Below, piece by piece: positions 34,860-42,736 of a DNA stretch of 64,000 nucleotides. Source of the DNA: Bacteroidota bacterium. Lineage in GTDB: Bacteria > Bacteroidota > Bacteroidia > Flavobacteriales > Flavobacteriaceae. Within the stretch, counting starts at the first letter, position 1, and each line of letters starts with the position of its first letter. The notes beneath the pieces are model-generated. The model was not told the origin of the DNA and did no database searches. It saw only the letters and a list, made by a program, of their open reading frames with translations. The DNA lies in contig JAHJTN010000005.1 of NCBI GenBank assembly GCA_018829465.1, forward strand, positions 124,001 to 188,000, read 5' to 3'. The position numbers and the translations under genes were made by a program.

Positions 34860-35519
34860 TTAGGGCTTTGCGCCCTTCATATAATCTATGATGCTTAAAA
34901 TGATAGCAAACACAAAACAAAATACCGAAATCAGGATGGATATATAGACCATAAAAATAGGCATCTCTAAACCCCTTAATATAGAAAATAAAACAAGCCC
35001 CGATAAAAATCCTGTAGTGAAAACAATTCTTTCAACTTTGGATTTTAACACAGGTTTATCAAGCAAAATTGGTTGGTTTGACACATTCTTCAAAAACAAA
35101 AAACGTATGCTATCCCAGTGCCAAAACACTAACCAAAGTGAAGCGAGTGTGATGCCGCTCGACACAAATATTGTCAAACCAAAGTCATACGAAATTGTGA
35201 TAAATAAAATATTGGATGCAATAGCTAAAAAAAGCAACGCACCTATAGCTGAAGTTCTGTAAAATAAGAGCAGACAGCCGGCTAAGATTTGTACTGCACC
35301 CAGAAATTGCCAATACACTCCCGATTGATATAGGGCTTCAAACAATAACAATGGTGAATCATCTTCAGGTACGCCAGTTGTGAATCGTCTGCCTAATAAC
35401 TTCACTGCACCAGTTGGGATGAACGCTATGGCTAATAAAAGTTTCAAACCCAAAGTAAAACGAATGAGTATTCCCTGCTTACGTGCTTTTTTTAAACAGG
35501 TTATTATGACTGTTTCCAT
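34860..35519 (-). CDS. DoxX-like / MauE-like membrane protein
   Basis: 219 aa with about five or six membrane helices. Features typical of DoxX-like proteins are the first helix LGLKLLLAIAFIPTGAVKLLGRRF and YWQFLGAVQILAGCLLLFYRTSAIGALLFLAIASNI. The C-terminal half adds two further helices. Relatives take part in quinone or thiol redox processes at the membrane. It follows the TlpA-like lipoprotein gene by 78 bp on the same strand, a common pairing. Confidence 0.75.
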   Translation of the reverse strand: METVIITCLKKARKQGILIRFTLGLKLLLAIAFIPTGAVKLLGRRFTTGVPEDDSPLLLFEALYQSGVYWQFLGAVQILAGCLLLFYRTSAIGALLFLAIASNILFITISYDFGLTIFVSSGITLASLWLVFWHWDSIRFLFLKNVSNQPILLDKPVLKSKVERIVFTTGFLSGLVLFSILRGLEMPIFMVYISILISVFCFVFAIILSIIDYMKGAKP

Positions 35520-35597
35520 TTTTTATTTAGTTGGTTTTCGAATTGTAAAACTTTGATTTCTATGAGTATAACTTTTTAAAAAAAAGTAAAATCGGTT

Positions 35598-36749
35598 TTA
35601 ATTATCAAGCAAATCCTTAAGAACATTATTCAATCTGCCCTCTCTTAAGTCAAGATCCATTGCTATTATTGTTCCTTTTTCATCAATTAATAATTGCCTT
35701 GGAAGCGCTACAATCTGAAAATCTATTGCCAATTGAGATTTTAATTCGCCAGCAGAGTAAAGCGTATAATCCCAAGGAAATGGATTTTTATCTAAATAAG
35801 CCATAAGTCTCTGCCTATCTTTTTCCAAAGAAATACTAATCACCTCAAATCCTCTGTCGCTATACGCTGCGTAACTTTCTTTAATTGCAGGAAATTCTTC
35901 TAAACACGGCTTACACCAAGTTGCCCAAAAATCAATTAATGTAACTTTACCCTTTAAATCTTTACTCGAAAACTTTTTATCCTGATTTTCTGCGTAGGGA
36001 ATTTCAAAATCAGGTATTTTTTGTCCCTTACTAAGTCTTTTCCATGTTGAATCTAATTCAAATTCACTTGTCGAAAACACCGGGTTAACCTCAATTTTTG
36101 AGAAATTCAATTCAGATTCAAAACCTGAACCGGGTATAACGGTCACGATTCTAAAAGGCAAAATGTAACCGCTAACTGCCCTGTGGTCTGAGAAGGTTGT
36201 CTCTGACCTACCGTACATACTCTTGGAAATAATAGCAATTAAATACTTAGAGTCTTTGTCAAACATATATTCTTCTCCTGAACTTTCGCTTACCAATTGA
36301 TAAACTGGTTTACCTGACCATATTGTATCTTTCAAATTAAAATCACTCTTTAATTTTTGAAAGTCCGATACCGGCATAAGACTTATTGCTTGCGCAGGAA
36401 AATTGTTCATCCCAACAAACCGACCCTTTTCAAACTTTATCATATAACTTGAATTCGGGTTTGTCAATAAAGTTTCTGCAAGAACAGCATCTTGATAGGT
36501 CTCTGTTTTTTGATAGCTTGTGCCTTTAGTTGAAACCACTTGTTCGACACTATTCACTAAGTTTCCGCCCATTTTTATTTTAAAATTCAAATATGACTTT
36601 TGTGCTTTAAAATCTGCCCAATCAGCTTTCTCTAAAACTGTTGCATTTAAGTGAGCATCAACAACATCCGAAGCCGTTTTTATTTTAGGATTGCATGATG
36701 TGGATACAACAAATATTACGATGACTGTTTGTATTGACTTTTTAAACAT
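35598..36749 (-). CDS. TlpA-like thioredoxin-fold lipoprotein
   Basis: 383 aa. Lipoprotein signal SIQTVIVIFVVSTSC, then about 210 residues of a LolA-like/DUF beta-rich region (KVLTNPNSSYMIKFE and GSGFESELNFSKIEVNPVF). The C-terminal thioredoxin domain has the active site FWATWCKPCLEEFPAI and cis-Pro near VALPRQLLID. It is a periplasmic or outer-membrane-anchored thiol-disulfide enzyme, probably reducing. Its neighbours are a secreted hydrolase and a DoxX-like protein. Confidence 0.87.
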   Translation of the reverse strand: MFKKSIQTVIVIFVVSTSCNPKIKTASDVVDAHLNATVLEKADWADFKAQKSYLNFKIKMGGNLVNSVEQVVSTKGTSYQKTETYQDAVLAETLLTNPNSSYMIKFEKGRFVGMNNFPAQAISLMPVSDFQKLKSDFNLKDTIWSGKPVYQLVSESSGEEYMFDKDSKYLIAIISKSMYGRSETTFSDHRAVSGYILPFRIVTVIPGSGFESELNFSKIEVNPVFSTSEFELDSTWKRLSKGQKIPDFEIPYAENQDKKFSSKDLKGKVTLIDFWATWCKPCLEEFPAIKESYAAYSDRGFEVISISLEKDRQRLMAYLDKNPFPWDYTLYSAGELKSQLAIDFQIVALPRQLLIDEKGTIIAMDLDLREGRLNNVLKDLLDN

Positions 36750-36820
36750 AACGGCTGTATTTTTCTTAAAAATAGACGATGAAGTTCAATTTTTGTGACA
36801 AGAAAATCTTGTTTTAATAA

Positions 36821-38215
36821 TCAATTTGATAATAGCCAAATCCAACTTCTAATAGTCTCTAGAGTTTCATCAGAAATAGCATGTTTAATGCTGCCATACT
36901 CTGTAGGTGATCCTGTTTCAGCACGTTGAAATAAGTGGTTGTGAGATGCTAAAATTTTAACCTCAAAATTCGTTTTATTTCCGGACTCCACAATTTTTTT
37001 CAAAGACTCAGCATTTTCAGTCGCGGGGACTTGTAAATCTATTTCACCAAATAATGCCAAGGTTTTACAGTTAACATTTCTGAGTGCATCTCGTGGATCA
37101 TAACTGATAAAATTTTTAAACCAGACGCTTGTCAACTGATTGATTTGCAAATTAATGTATTGATCTTTATCCATTCCTGCCGGCAGATTGATTGGCTGAT
37201 TGTGCAACTCTTCTTCAAAAAGGGTTTGAAGCTTTAGTTTCAATTCATCTTCGGTTTCTGTTTTAATCAATTCAAAAGTTTTTTTGTTGAAATTGACAGT
37301 TCTTTCTATTTCACTATCGGTCACGCCTAGTATTTTATTAATTTTCCTCTGTTGAAGAAATAGGATATCGTCACCCGGTAATGTTGGCCCGGCCAACAGT
37401 ATTAAAAAGTTTACATCTTTATTTCTATTGGCTATCATTGGAGCTATGATACCACCTTCGCTATGCCCCAAGTAGCCGATTTTCTTTGGATCTATTTCAG
37501 GTATGCTTTTTAAAAAATTTAAAGCAGATTCGGCATCTTGTGAAAAATCAAAAGAAGTTGCTTTACCAAAATCACCTTCAGAATTTTCTACTCCGCGTTC
37601 ATCATATCTTAACACTGCTATACCATTTTGGCTGAGATGTTCTGCAATAACTTTAAAAGGTTTATGCCCTAGAATTTCACCATCTTTGTTTTGTGGCCCA
37701 CTGCCACTAATAAGAATTACAGCCGGGAAATGGCTTCCAGTTTTAGGCAAGTTTAAAGTACCTTTCAAATTGATATCATCCTTCTCATTATAAAAACTAA
37801 CTTCCCGTTCAATATAATTGAGTATTGTTTTTGTACTGTCTATACCTTTCTTTGTTCGCTCAGATTCAATAATTCTATGCAAATTGAGCGATAAGTTTTG
37901 ACCGGCTTGCGAAAAAACTCCAGTAATTTGGTCTGATTTTTCTAATTCGCCCGAGTACTTTGCATGTAAAGCATTAAAAATAATATCGAATTGGTTTTTG
38001 TCAATAAAAACACTGTCTGCTTTTATTCCTTTTGCGCCTTGTTGAGGAACGTCTAATGCAACTTTATAAGTTCCGCTTTTATTTTCAATATGAAATTTAA
38101 TTAATAAAGTGAGTTGTCCTACTTGAATATTACCACCCCAAGATCCAACAAAATTTTGCCCTTTGGCTAAACACACGCTAAAGATTAAAGCAAATAATAA
38201 AAATGTTCTCATCAC
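36821..38215 (-). CDS. Secreted alpha/beta hydrolase
   Basis: 464 aa. Signal peptide RTFLLFALIFSVCLAKGQ, an N-terminal beta-sandwich (FVGSWGGNIQVGQLTLLIKFHIE) and a serine hydrolase domain: VILISGSGPQNKDGE for the oxyanion hole, nucleophile elbow GYLGHSEGGIIAP, acid in FGEIDLQVPA and base in ASHNHLFQ. It is an extracytoplasmic esterase or peptidase of the prolyl-oligopeptidase-like set found widely in Bacteroidota. Its start overlaps the stop of the SdpI-like gene by 4 bp, so translation is coupled. Confidence 0.88.
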   Translation of the reverse strand: MMRTFLLFALIFSVCLAKGQNFVGSWGGNIQVGQLTLLIKFHIENKSGTYKVALDVPQQGAKGIKADSVFIDKNQFDIIFNALHAKYSGELEKSDQITGVFSQAGQNLSLNLHRIIESERTKKGIDSTKTILNYIEREVSFYNEKDDINLKGTLNLPKTGSHFPAVILISGSGPQNKDGEILGHKPFKVIAEHLSQNGIAVLRYDERGVENSEGDFGKATSFDFSQDAESALNFLKSIPEIDPKKIGYLGHSEGGIIAPMIANRNKDVNFLILLAGPTLPGDDILFLQQRKINKILGVTDSEIERTVNFNKKTFELIKTETEDELKLKLQTLFEEELHNQPINLPAGMDKDQYINLQINQLTSVWFKNFISYDPRDALRNVNCKTLALFGEIDLQVPATENAESLKKIVESGNKTNFEVKILASHNHLFQRAETGSPTEYGSIKHAISDETLETIRSWIWLLSN

Positions 38216-38859
38216 TTTTGATATATTTTAAATAGAATAAAAGATTGAATGACAGGTGCTAATGCAATAACCATGACAATCGCTGGCAATATGTATTGGA
38301 AGACATCCAGATCGATTGATAGGGCTAATAAAACTATTAAAATTCCAGCAACAAACCATAGGATTCCCGCAGTGTGATGCACTTTTTTCCAGACAATTTC
38401 ATCCTCCAAAGTCCAAGGAGTTCTGATACCTATAAAATAATTTGGCTTGATGGTTTTAAAATAATTACCCAATAAACTGATCAGTAAACCTATGCCGATA
38501 AATATAAAACTAGAATTAAAATATAAATTTTCTCTTTGTATTTGATATAAAAATAATACCGACAATGAGACCATAAATAAACTAATGATAACTTTGAGTT
38601 TTAAATATTTTGCGCCCATTTGCATTAGCTTCATTTTTGGGTCTATATAAGGAGCCAAACTCAGTAAAGCATAAATTACTATAGGCATCAACACAAAAAA
38701 AATCGGAAATGTGTACTTAGAACCATACTGTGTAATTCTGCCTTCATAGTCCCAACTTATAGGTACTTTCTTCGGTAACTCAGACCAAATAAAAAAGAGA
38801 TATACAATCGCTAAAAGCAAGAAAAGTAATAAAAGCCAATCCTTTTTAAACGTTTTCAT
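38212..38859 (-). CDS. SdpI family / DUF1648 membrane protein
   Basis: 215 aa with six helices. The DUF1648 motif LPKKVPISWDYEGRITQYGSK follows helix 1, and the SdpI part contains GNYFKTIKPNYFIGIRTPWTLEDEIVWKKVHHTAG, diagnostic for SdpI-like immunity/signal proteins of Bacillus. It pairs with the ArsR-type repressor directly upstream (20 bp), mirroring the sdpRI arrangement. In Bacillus SdpI protects against the SdpC toxin and sequesters SdpR. Here a toxin gene is not evident and a hydrolase is attached instead. Confidence 0.85.
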   Translation of the reverse strand: MKTFKKDWLLLLFLLLAIVYLFFIWSELPKKVPISWDYEGRITQYGSKYTFPIFFVLMPIVIYALLSLAPYIDPKMKLMQMGAKYLKLKVIISLFMVSLSVLFLYQIQRENLYFNSSFIFIGIGLLISLLGNYFKTIKPNYFIGIRTPWTLEDEIVWKKVHHTAGILWFVAGILIVLLALSIDLDVFQYILPAIVMVIALAPVIQSFILFKIYQK

Positions 38860-38879
38860 ATTTCACTTTGGTTTAAACA

Positions 38880-39134
38880 TTATTTTTTAAAATTCATTAC
38901 CCAATTGAGTAAATCATCCATAATGGTAGTATTGATAGAATAGTTTATAAACTGTCCTTCCTTTTTACTTACTATCAGATCTGCTCGCTTCAAAATATCT
39001 AAATGGTGAGAAATACTCGGTTTGGTCATGCTAAAATAATCCGCAATCTCGCCAGCGTTCATATCCTTGTATTTTAATAGAGAAAGGATTGTCCTACGCG
39101 TCTCATCGTTCAATGCTTTAAAGAGATTATTCAT
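38880..39134 (-). CDS. ArsR/SmtB family autorepressor (SdpR-like)
   Basis: 84-aa winged-helix repressor: NLFKALNDETRRTILSLLKYKDMNAGEIADYFSMTKPSISHHLDILKRADLIVSKKEGQFINYSINTT. No metal-binding cysteines are present, as in SdpR. First gene of the sdpR-sdpI-hydrolase unit. A palindrome with 7-bp arms at 39149-39168 covers its -7 region, so it probably represses itself and the downstream genes. Confidence 0.9.
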   Translation of the reverse strand: MNNLFKALNDETRRTILSLLKYKDMNAGEIADYFSMTKPSISHHLDILKRADLIVSKKEGQFINYSINTTIMDDLLNWVMNFKK

Positions 39135-39148
39135 TAAAATAATTAGTT

Positions 39149-39168
39149 ATTTAGACAAATATCTAAAT
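39149..39168 (-). promoter_or_regulatory. Operator of the ArsR-type autorepressor
   Basis: ATTTAGA, 6 nt, TCTAAAT: perfect 7-bp inverted repeat, 15 bp before the start codon. A 7-of-8 -7 box (GATATTTG on the minus strand) lies inside it, so binding would block the promoter. Confidence 0.6.
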
Positions 39169-39372
39169 TAAAAATAAATTTTGCAAATTATTTAATCTCT
39201 TGGTAATGTAATTAGTCCGAAATTCTAAATTTATATGTAGGCGATGTTTAAAAAAAATCTAATGTTGTAAAAAACAAACTCAAAATCCAAGCATCCTATT
39301 TATACATAATCCGAAGTGGCATTATCATACAAATTTGCTGTATTTTTCATTTATATTTGCTAAATGTCAGCT

Positions 39373-40632
39373 ATGCATCGTTTATACATAACTTTTTTTG
39401 CTATTTGGCTTACCTGTCAATTGGGTCATTGCCAAAGCTTACTCAAAACCATGGTCTATAACTTGCTGGAATTCCCCTCGGCACCTCCGGCCAACCGCGA
39501 ACTGATACTTAAAGACATTTTGGCGGCTTTTACCCCCGACCTGCTCATGGTAAACGAACTGGAATCGGAAGTCGGTGCCAACCTCATCCTCAATAAATCT
39601 TTGCTCAGCCTAGCTCCCGGTTACGCCCGTGCCATTTTTGCCCCCAACCAATCGAGCAGCTTTCAAAACCTCAACCAAATGGTGTTCTACAACACCAACA
39701 AGCTCATACTGATAGACGAAGAACTTTTCGAAACTACGGTGCGCGACATCAACCACTATACCTTTCGACTCAACACCGTCAATCAATCCACAAATCCGAT
39801 TTTTCTACATGTGTATGTTACCCATCTCAAAGCCGATGACGGCACCGTTTTTGACGATGACCAACAAGACCGCCTCAATATGGTCAATGTGTTTACCAAT
39901 GCCCTGAACCTCATCCCGCCCGACAGTTTTGTGCTTTTTGCAGGCGATTTTAACTTTAAAAGCAGTGCCGAAGCTGCCTATCAGGAAATCCTCGATCCCA
40001 CCAATAACGTGGTGTTGGTTGACCCAGTTAACCGCCCCGGAAACTGGAACAACAACAGCTCTTTTACCGATGTACACACCCAAGCCACCCGAACTTCTAC
40101 TGCCAATTTCGGTAACCGTGGCGCCGGCGGCGGCCTGGACGACCGCTTCGATTTTATCATGATGTCGCAAAACTTTACCACTCACCCCAATTTTTTCTAC
40201 AATACCGGTTCCTACAAAGCCTTTGGCAACAACGGCAATTGCTTCAACCTGAATATTAACGATGCTGCCTGCACCGGCGCTTTCGACCAAACGCTACGCG
40301 AATCGCTCTTTAATATGAGCGACCATCTGCCGGTGGTTGCCGAGTTTACGCTCAACGAGCCTTTGCTCAACCTAGAGGCTTTTGAACAAAAACCCTTGTT
40401 GCAATTTGCTTCGGGCAATGTGGCAAGTACCGAATTAGAACTTTTGATAAACCTTAGCCAGCTTCCCGAAAACGCCTCGCTTTCGGCCTATAATCTGTTG
40501 GGGCAAAAGGTGTTGACGCAAGCCACTGGCAGTCAAAGCCGTATCACTATACCAGTTTCCGGCCTGTCGGCCGGGGTGTACCTGCTCAAAATAAGCGGGC
40601 AAAGCCGGACTTGGAAATTTATCAAACGCTGA
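39373..40632 (+). CDS. Secreted endonuclease/exonuclease/phosphatase family protein with T9SS tail
   Basis: 419 aa from MHRLYIT. An ATG at 39364 is nine bases earlier, but TATATTTG at 39352-39359 would place transcription start at or after it. Signal peptide ITFFAIWLTCQLGHCQS. The EEP fold shows VYNLLEF, MVNELESE (catalytic Glu), FLHVYVTHLKA, LFAGDFNFKS and FNMSDHLPVVAEF. The last 80 residues (LINLSQLPENASLSAYNLLGQKV ... GVYLLKISGQSRTWKFIKR) are a T9SS sorting domain. It likely degrades extracellular nucleic acid or organophosphates. Its stop overlaps the folC start. Confidence 0.9.
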   Translation: MHRLYITFFAIWLTCQLGHCQSLLKTMVYNLLEFPSAPPANRELILKDILAAFTPDLLMVNELESEVGANLILNKSLLSLAPGYARAIFAPNQSSSFQNLNQMVFYNTNKLILIDEELFETTVRDINHYTFRLNTVNQSTNPIFLHVYVTHLKADDGTVFDDDQQDRLNMVNVFTNALNLIPPDSFVLFAGDFNFKSSAEAAYQEILDPTNNVVLVDPVNRPGNWNNNSSFTDVHTQATRTSTANFGNRGAGGGLDDRFDFIMMSQNFTTHPNFFYNTGSYKAFGNNGNCFNLNINDAACTGAFDQTLRESLFNMSDHLPVVAEFTLNEPLLNLEAFEQKPLLQFASGNVASTELELLINLSQLPENASLSAYNLLGQKVLTQATGSQSRITIPVSGLSAGVYLLKISGQSRTWKFIKR

Positions 40633-41852
40633 TGGACTACGCGCAAACCCTTCAATGGCTTTTTACCCAATTGCCCATGTATCAACGCATTGGGGCGGCG
40701 GCCTATAAAGCCAACTTGGACAATACTTTGCTGTTGGACGCGCACCTCAATCACCCACACCGTAGCTTTCGTTCGCTACACATAGCCGGCACCAACGGCA
40801 AAGGATCGGTGAGCAGTATGTTGGCTTCTGTATTGCAAGAAGCAGGCTACAAAACCGGACTTTACACCTCGCCACATCTGAAAGATTTTAGAGAACGCAT
40901 TAAAATTAACGGCCATTGTATCCCGGAAACGGATGTGGTCAATTTTGTAAGTGAGCATCAAAAATTTTTGGAAAAACAGGCATGCTCCTTTTTTGAAATG
41001 ACCGTGGGCTTGGCCTTCGATTATTTTAGGCGCGAAAACATTGATGTGGCTGTGGTTGAAGTGGGCATGGGTGGTAGGTTGGACAGCACCAACATCATCC
41101 AACCCGAACTTGCCGTCATTACCAATATCGGACTCGATCACACACAATTTTTGGGGGATACGTTGGCCAAAATTGCTGTTGAAAAAGCCGGCATCATCAA
41201 ACCGAAAACCCCTGTGGTCATCGGCGAATATCACCCGGAAACCTACCCGGTTTTCGAAAAAACAGCCGCCGAAAAGCAGGCACCGCTCAAGCTCGCCGAA
41301 AAGGTTTCGGTTAACGATTATACCACTGATTTAAAAGGTAATTATCAGGCCAAAAACTTGAAAACAACCCTTGCCGCTGTGGAGGTGCTGAGAAAGGATA
41401 ATCGGTTTGAAATTTCTGAAACCGCCCTTCGCCAAGGTTTGCAGCGGGTTGTAGAAAATACCGGCTTGCTAGGGCGGTGGCAGTTACTGCAAACCCAACC
41501 GAAAGTAATTGCCGATACGGCCCACAATTTGGACGGATTAACCTATACCATGGCGCAACTGCAAACAGAATCGTATGCCCGTTTGCACATGGTTTTGGGT
41601 TTTGTAGAAGACAAAAACTTGGAAAACCTCCTTCCGTTGTTTCCGAAAAACGCCATCTATTACTTTTGTAAACCCAACCTGCCGCGTGGTAGAGATGCCA
41701 TGTCTGTTTGTGGTGTTTTTGAACAAAACGGCTTTACCGGACAAGCTTATACCAGTGTTGACGAAGCTTATATGCAAGCACTTTCAAATGCCCAAAAAGC
41801 AGATTTAATCTATATAGGCGGGAGCAATTTTGTGGTGGCCGAAGTACTTTAA
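40632..41852 (+). CDS. folC: Bifunctional folylpolyglutamate synthase / dihydrofolate synthase
   Basis: 406 aa Mur-ligase-family enzyme that adds glutamate to dihydropteroate and folates. The P-loop is HIAGTNGKGSVSSML, with TSPHLKDFRERI, VVEVGMGGRLDSTNII, ITNIGLDHTQFLGDTLAKIAVEKAGIIK and the C-terminal TAHNLDGL. The start is ATG 40632, forming TGATG with the preceding stop. A TTG at 40611 is open but would place the start inside the upstream coding region. Coupling a folate enzyme to a secreted nuclease is probably positional rather than functional. Confidence 0.93.
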   Translation: MDYAQTLQWLFTQLPMYQRIGAAAYKANLDNTLLLDAHLNHPHRSFRSLHIAGTNGKGSVSSMLASVLQEAGYKTGLYTSPHLKDFRERIKINGHCIPETDVVNFVSEHQKFLEKQACSFFEMTVGLAFDYFRRENIDVAVVEVGMGGRLDSTNIIQPELAVITNIGLDHTQFLGDTLAKIAVEKAGIIKPKTPVVIGEYHPETYPVFEKTAAEKQAPLKLAEKVSVNDYTTDLKGNYQAKNLKTTLAAVEVLRKDNRFEISETALRQGLQRVVENTGLLGRWQLLQTQPKVIADTAHNLDGLTYTMAQLQTESYARLHMVLGFVEDKNLENLLPLFPKNAIYYFCKPNLPRGRDAMSVCGVFEQNGFTGQAYTSVDEAYMQALSNAQKADLIYIGGSNFVVAEVL

Positions 41853-42195
41853 TTTCTGTGTTTACTCTTAGCTGTAAAAACCCGAGTTTGATAAAAAAAT
41901 GTATGATGTTGATTGTGTATGATTTACAAATAAAGTAAATATTTCCTCGAGCGCAGTCGAGCGGTTATTTTGGCTTTGAGGTCTTTAAGCTGAGGCCTCG
42001 ACTGCGCTCGGCCTGACAATGCTGAGTTCAAGAGCTATTTGTGTATGAAAGATAAATCGAAATCAGGTTAAAAATCTTTTATTTGTTTATGAAGCTTGGA
42101 CAGTATGCGCAAATTCATGTGCAAATGTTGAAGGTGTTGTGTTGCCGAATACAGTCACATTTCAACTTCAAAGTAGAGTGTTATCATAAATAACA
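41853..42195. other. Intergenic region with inverted repeat and a decayed RHS-tip fragment
   Basis: About 343 bp. Perfect 14-bp inverted arms CGAGCGCAGTCGAG (41948-41961) and its complement (41997-42010) belong to the interspersed family also seen near 50 and 57 kb. The right part, 42095-42163, is homologous to the RHS toxin tip (separate entry). Confidence 0.7.
42095..42163 (-). pseudogene. Fragment of a second RHS toxin tip with HExxH motif
   Basis: Ungapped alignment to 42898-42966 in the intact-looking toxin gives 48 of 69 identical bases by hand count. The minus-strand translation NVTVFGNTTPSTFAHEFAHTVQ parallels [22 protein letters not shown], including HExxH. The open segment is bounded by stops on both sides and has no start, so it is a displaced, decayed tip. 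Confidence 0.7.
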
Positions 42196-42723
42196 TCAAT
42201 TAACATTTGTTTTTCTCTCAGCCATAAGCTTATATTCATATTCATTTTTATTTAAAAATAAACGAAAAATCAAAGTATCACTAATCAAATCAAAAGTTTT
42301 ATTAGTTAAATATTTTTTGTTATTTTTTTCAAAATAAACTTGAATGATTAATGAGTCGTTCGGCGGAATATAAATTATTTTTTTTCTCTGAGTGTAATTG
42401 TTAACATCATAACCACCATTGAATGGAGATTCTTTAACACTTTTGTATCCTAGTACTTTTTCCAACTTAAAATCCGTACTACCCGTATTTAATTTGAAAT
42501 CATAATTTTCTATTGTAATCCTTTTATCAGACAGGTTTTTTAAATACAATTCAGCTAAAAAAGACCTATAATTCTGAATAAAAACCAATGCCTTTATGTT
42601 TACATTCAAAACATTATCAGAAATCAATTGTTTATGACTTATTATTTTAAGCCCCCTCTCTTTTGGAAATGGTGGGCATGAACAGAGCATGAACAAAAAT
42701 AAAAATACCACTAATTTTTTCAT
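42196..42723 (-). CDS. Lipoprotein downstream of the RHS cassette, candidate immunity protein
   Basis: 175 aa. Signal KLVVFLFLFMLCSC with a lipobox Cys. The rest is a beta-rich domain (LVFIQNYRSFLAELYLKNLSDKRITIENYDFKL, IYIPPNDSLIIQVYFEK) of no recognised family. It begins 13 bp after the stop of the toxin tip, where immunity genes of polymorphic toxins normally sit. A periplasmic immunity lipoprotein would suit a toxin acting outside the cytoplasm, but this is inference from position. Confidence 0.6.
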   Translation of the reverse strand: MKKLVVFLFLFMLCSCPPFPKERGLKIISHKQLISDNVLNVNIKALVFIQNYRSFLAELYLKNLSDKRITIENYDFKLNTGSTDFKLEKVLGYKSVKESPFNGGYDVNNYTQRKKIIYIPPNDSLIIQVYFEKNNKKYLTNKTFDLISDTLIFRLFLNKNEYEYKLMAERKTNVN

Positions 42724-42736
42724 AAGTCATTAATTA

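Noticed and set aside
40611-40631. Earlier TTG start for folC
   Set aside because: It lies within the preceding gene, while ATG 40632 gives the usual N-terminus and TGATG coupling.
41948-42010. Insertion-sequence terminal inverted repeats
   Set aside because: Only 63 bp span with no transposase; belongs to the non-coding interspersed repeat family.
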